DNA from: Candidatus Latescibacterota bacterium
Lineage (GTDB): Bacteria; Latescibacterota; UBA2968
Assembly: GCA_022823725.1 (NCBI GenBank)
Contig: JAJEHL010000044.1
Location: 124,001 to 188,000 of the forward strand
Direction: 5' to 3'
DNA length: 64,000 nt
Position numbers and translations under genes: made by a program. Positions within the stretch are counted from its first letter, which is position 1. The number at the start of each line of letters is the position of its first letter. The notes beneath the pieces were generated by a model, which was given only the letters and a program-made list of their open reading frames with translations, was not told the DNA's origin and ran no database searches. Of the stretch, positions 62,963 to 64,000 are shown piece by piece.

Positions 62963-63814
62963 TTAAGTCACTTCCAGCAGTGGCTCAAGCCGCGAGCGAC
63001 GACGCGGATGGCGCAATCTGCGAAGTGCTTTCTCCTTAATTTGCCGAACGCGCTCTCGGGTCAAATTGAACCGAACGCCGATCTCTTCAAGCGTAAGCGG
63101 CTCTTCACCACCCAGACCAAAATACAGGCGCAAAACCTCGGTCTCGCGGTCGTCCAGAGATGTGAGCACATCTTTTACCTGTTCGCGCACCGAATCTTCT
63201 ACAACTTCCTCATCGGGTGCCTTTTGCGTCTTGTCCGGCAACACATGCAGCAAACTGTGGTCATCCTCCTCGCGGAAAGACGCATCCAGAGACCAGACAT
63301 CGCGCGCGCGCATCAACGTATCCTGAACCATCTCCACTGACACGCCGAGTTCTTTGGCCACAGTTTCGGGTTCGGGTTCGGTCTCACTCGACTGCCTCAG
63401 TTCGCGCGACACCTTTGAAATATTGTGCAACAAATCAATGCGGTTAATAGGCAATCGCACAACCCGCGAATCCTGTGCCAAACTCTGGTGAATTGCCTGA
63501 CGGATCCACCAGACAGCATAGGAAATAAACTTAAAGCCCCGCGTGCCATCAAAGCGCTCGGCAGCCGTCATCAGGCCCATATTGCCCGCGCTGATCAAAT
63601 CGGCCAGAGGCACCCCGTGATTTTGATATTCGCGCGCCACACTCACCACAAAACGGAGATTGGCGGAAACCAGTTTATCTCTGGATCTCTGGCAACCTTT
63701 ATGAATCTTTTTTGCCAGTTCAATCTCTTCCGCACTCGAAAGGGGTTCAGACGTGGCAATGTCTCGCAGATACAAATCCAGAGACTCACTATCTTGAATC
63801 ATAATTCCAGGCAA
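62963..63814 (-). CDS. rpoD: RNA polymerase primary-type sigma-70 factor
   Basis: 283 residues, the short primary sigma type of Bacteroidetes and Chlorobi, without the long region 1.1. Region 1.2 SLDLYLRDIATSEPLS, region 2 LVSANLRFVVSVAREYQN and GFKFISYAVWWIRQAIHQ, region 3 around SVEMVQDTLMRARDV, and region 4 TLEEIGVRFNLTRERVRQIK. The TTG at 63814 is the likely start because AGGAGG lies 6 bases upstream; the ATG at 63802 is 18 bases from it. It directs promoter recognition, probably of housekeeping genes. Another sigma of group 2 remains possible. Confidence 0.88.
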   Translation of the reverse strand: MPGIMIQDSESLDLYLRDIATSEPLSSAEEIELAKKIHKGCQRSRDKLVSANLRFVVSVAREYQNHGVPLADLISAGNMGLMTAAERFDGTRGFKFISYAVWWIRQAIHQSLAQDSRVVRLPINRIDLLHNISKVSRELRQSSETEPEPETVAKELGVSVEMVQDTLMRARDVWSLDASFREEDDHSLLHVLPDKTQKAPDEEVVEDSVREQVKDVLTSLDDRETEVLRLYFGLGGEEPLTLEEIGVRFNLTRERVRQIKEKALRRLRHPRRRSRLEPLLEVT

Positions 63815-63855
63815 GGGGAACCTCCTGTAAAAGGATGGGGAGCTAATATATTATG

Positions 63856-64000
63856 CTATAAAACAGAATAGGGAGCCGGCACCTCGCGCATTTGCGCGAG
63901 GTGTTCCGTCATAAATTGATACATACTCATCGATGTGTCGCAGGCCATCAAACCCGCTCGCACATCTGAATTTTTAAACAACAGTGCCAAATTGCTCAAA
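63856..64000 (-). CDS. 3' end of an unidentified gene
   Basis: A minus-strand frame enters from the right edge and stops at 63856. It reads ...FKNSDVRAGLMACDTSMSMY...REVPAPYSVL, 47 residues seen. I cannot identify it. It runs in the direction of the sigma gene 41 bp beyond and may be cotranscribed with it. Confidence 0.5.
   Translation of the reverse strand, partial: LSNLALLFKNSDVRAGLMACDTSMSMYQFMTEHLAQMREVPAPYSVL
63880..63903. repeat. 11-bp perfect inverted repeat
   Basis: CACCTCGCGCA and its reverse complement with 2 bases between, inside the 3' end of the partial gene. No T-run follows on either strand, so it is not a standard terminator. Confidence 0.7.

Overview
This looks like chromosomal DNA from a Gram-negative bacterium of the FCB superphylum. 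A Latescibacterota-like lineage is my best guess. It rests on type IX secretion (Por) C-terminal sorting tails, lipoproteins with clear lipoboxes, KdsB (Kdo/LPS chemistry), a short Bacteroidetes/Chlorobi-style primary sigma factor, and a mix of sugar-active enzymes and Gfo/Idh-type dehydrogenases. Genes are closely packed and often overlap by 4 bp. I recognised no tRNA, rRNA, CRISPR array, insertion sequence or replication origin.

Layout: (1) 1-6750, an AT-rich surface-glycan locus: Rossmann oxidoreductase, GT2 glycosyltransferase, KdsB-like cytidylyltransferase, GT-B-like protein, sugar formyltransferase, a decayed nucleotide-sugar dehydrogenase and a DUF354 protein. (2) 6850-13000, minus strand: a shortened RelA/SpoT homologue with a damaged hydrolase site, alpha-glucan phosphorylase, a Gfo/Idh/MocA oxidoreductase and a membrane-anchored pseudo-receiver. 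(3) 13162-26328, plus strand: a double-length UvrA overlapping a secreted GH5-like hydrolase, then SDR, aldose epimerase, HD phosphohydrolase, a HigB-HigA-DUF433 module, acyl-CoA synthetase and an Ldh2-type dehydrogenase. (4) 26400-29100: a PIN toxin-like gene and a DUF4097/DUF2089 pair. (5) 29473-39526: secreted M14 peptidase, a lipoprotein/TPR/exported-protein operon, RNase R and a trypsin-like lipoprotein. (6) 39595-42215: nickel superoxide dismutase, then a perfect CIRCE operator and groES-groEL. (7) 42300-45485, accessory: kinase fragment, Cys peptide, PIN-like protein, Rpn-like nuclease and a winged-helix protein. (8) 45517-48719: BNR protein, sialidase and amidohydrolase. (9) 48826-51050: PyrD, RlpA-like lipoprotein, DUF2442 and a RelE/antitoxin pair. 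(10) 51254-56187, minus strand: glnA, a small Cys-rich gene and hemE-hemH-hemY. (11) 56297-62935: a tandem array of three secreted proteins, each with two Cache-like sensor modules, an Ig-like module and a type IX sorting tail. Each gene is preceded by a shared leader and followed by its own terminator. (12) 62963-64000: primary-type sigma factor and the 3' end of one more gene.

The most unusual system is the Cache/T9SS array. Cache domains normally face the periplasm on membrane-bound chemoreceptors and kinases; here they appear to be exported as free or surface-attached proteins. A leftover 3' end of a neighbouring minus-strand lipoprotein gene shows that the array grew by duplicating a unit larger than one gene. 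Other points of note are the tandem UvrA fusion, the RelA/SpoT homologue with altered HD residues, the Asn-for-Asp receiver, Sec-exported NiSOD next to a secreted protease, a class-1B-like PyrD with Ser in place of the usual catalytic Cys, and the glnA-heme gene string. All assignments are by eye from sequence motifs; no database search was run.
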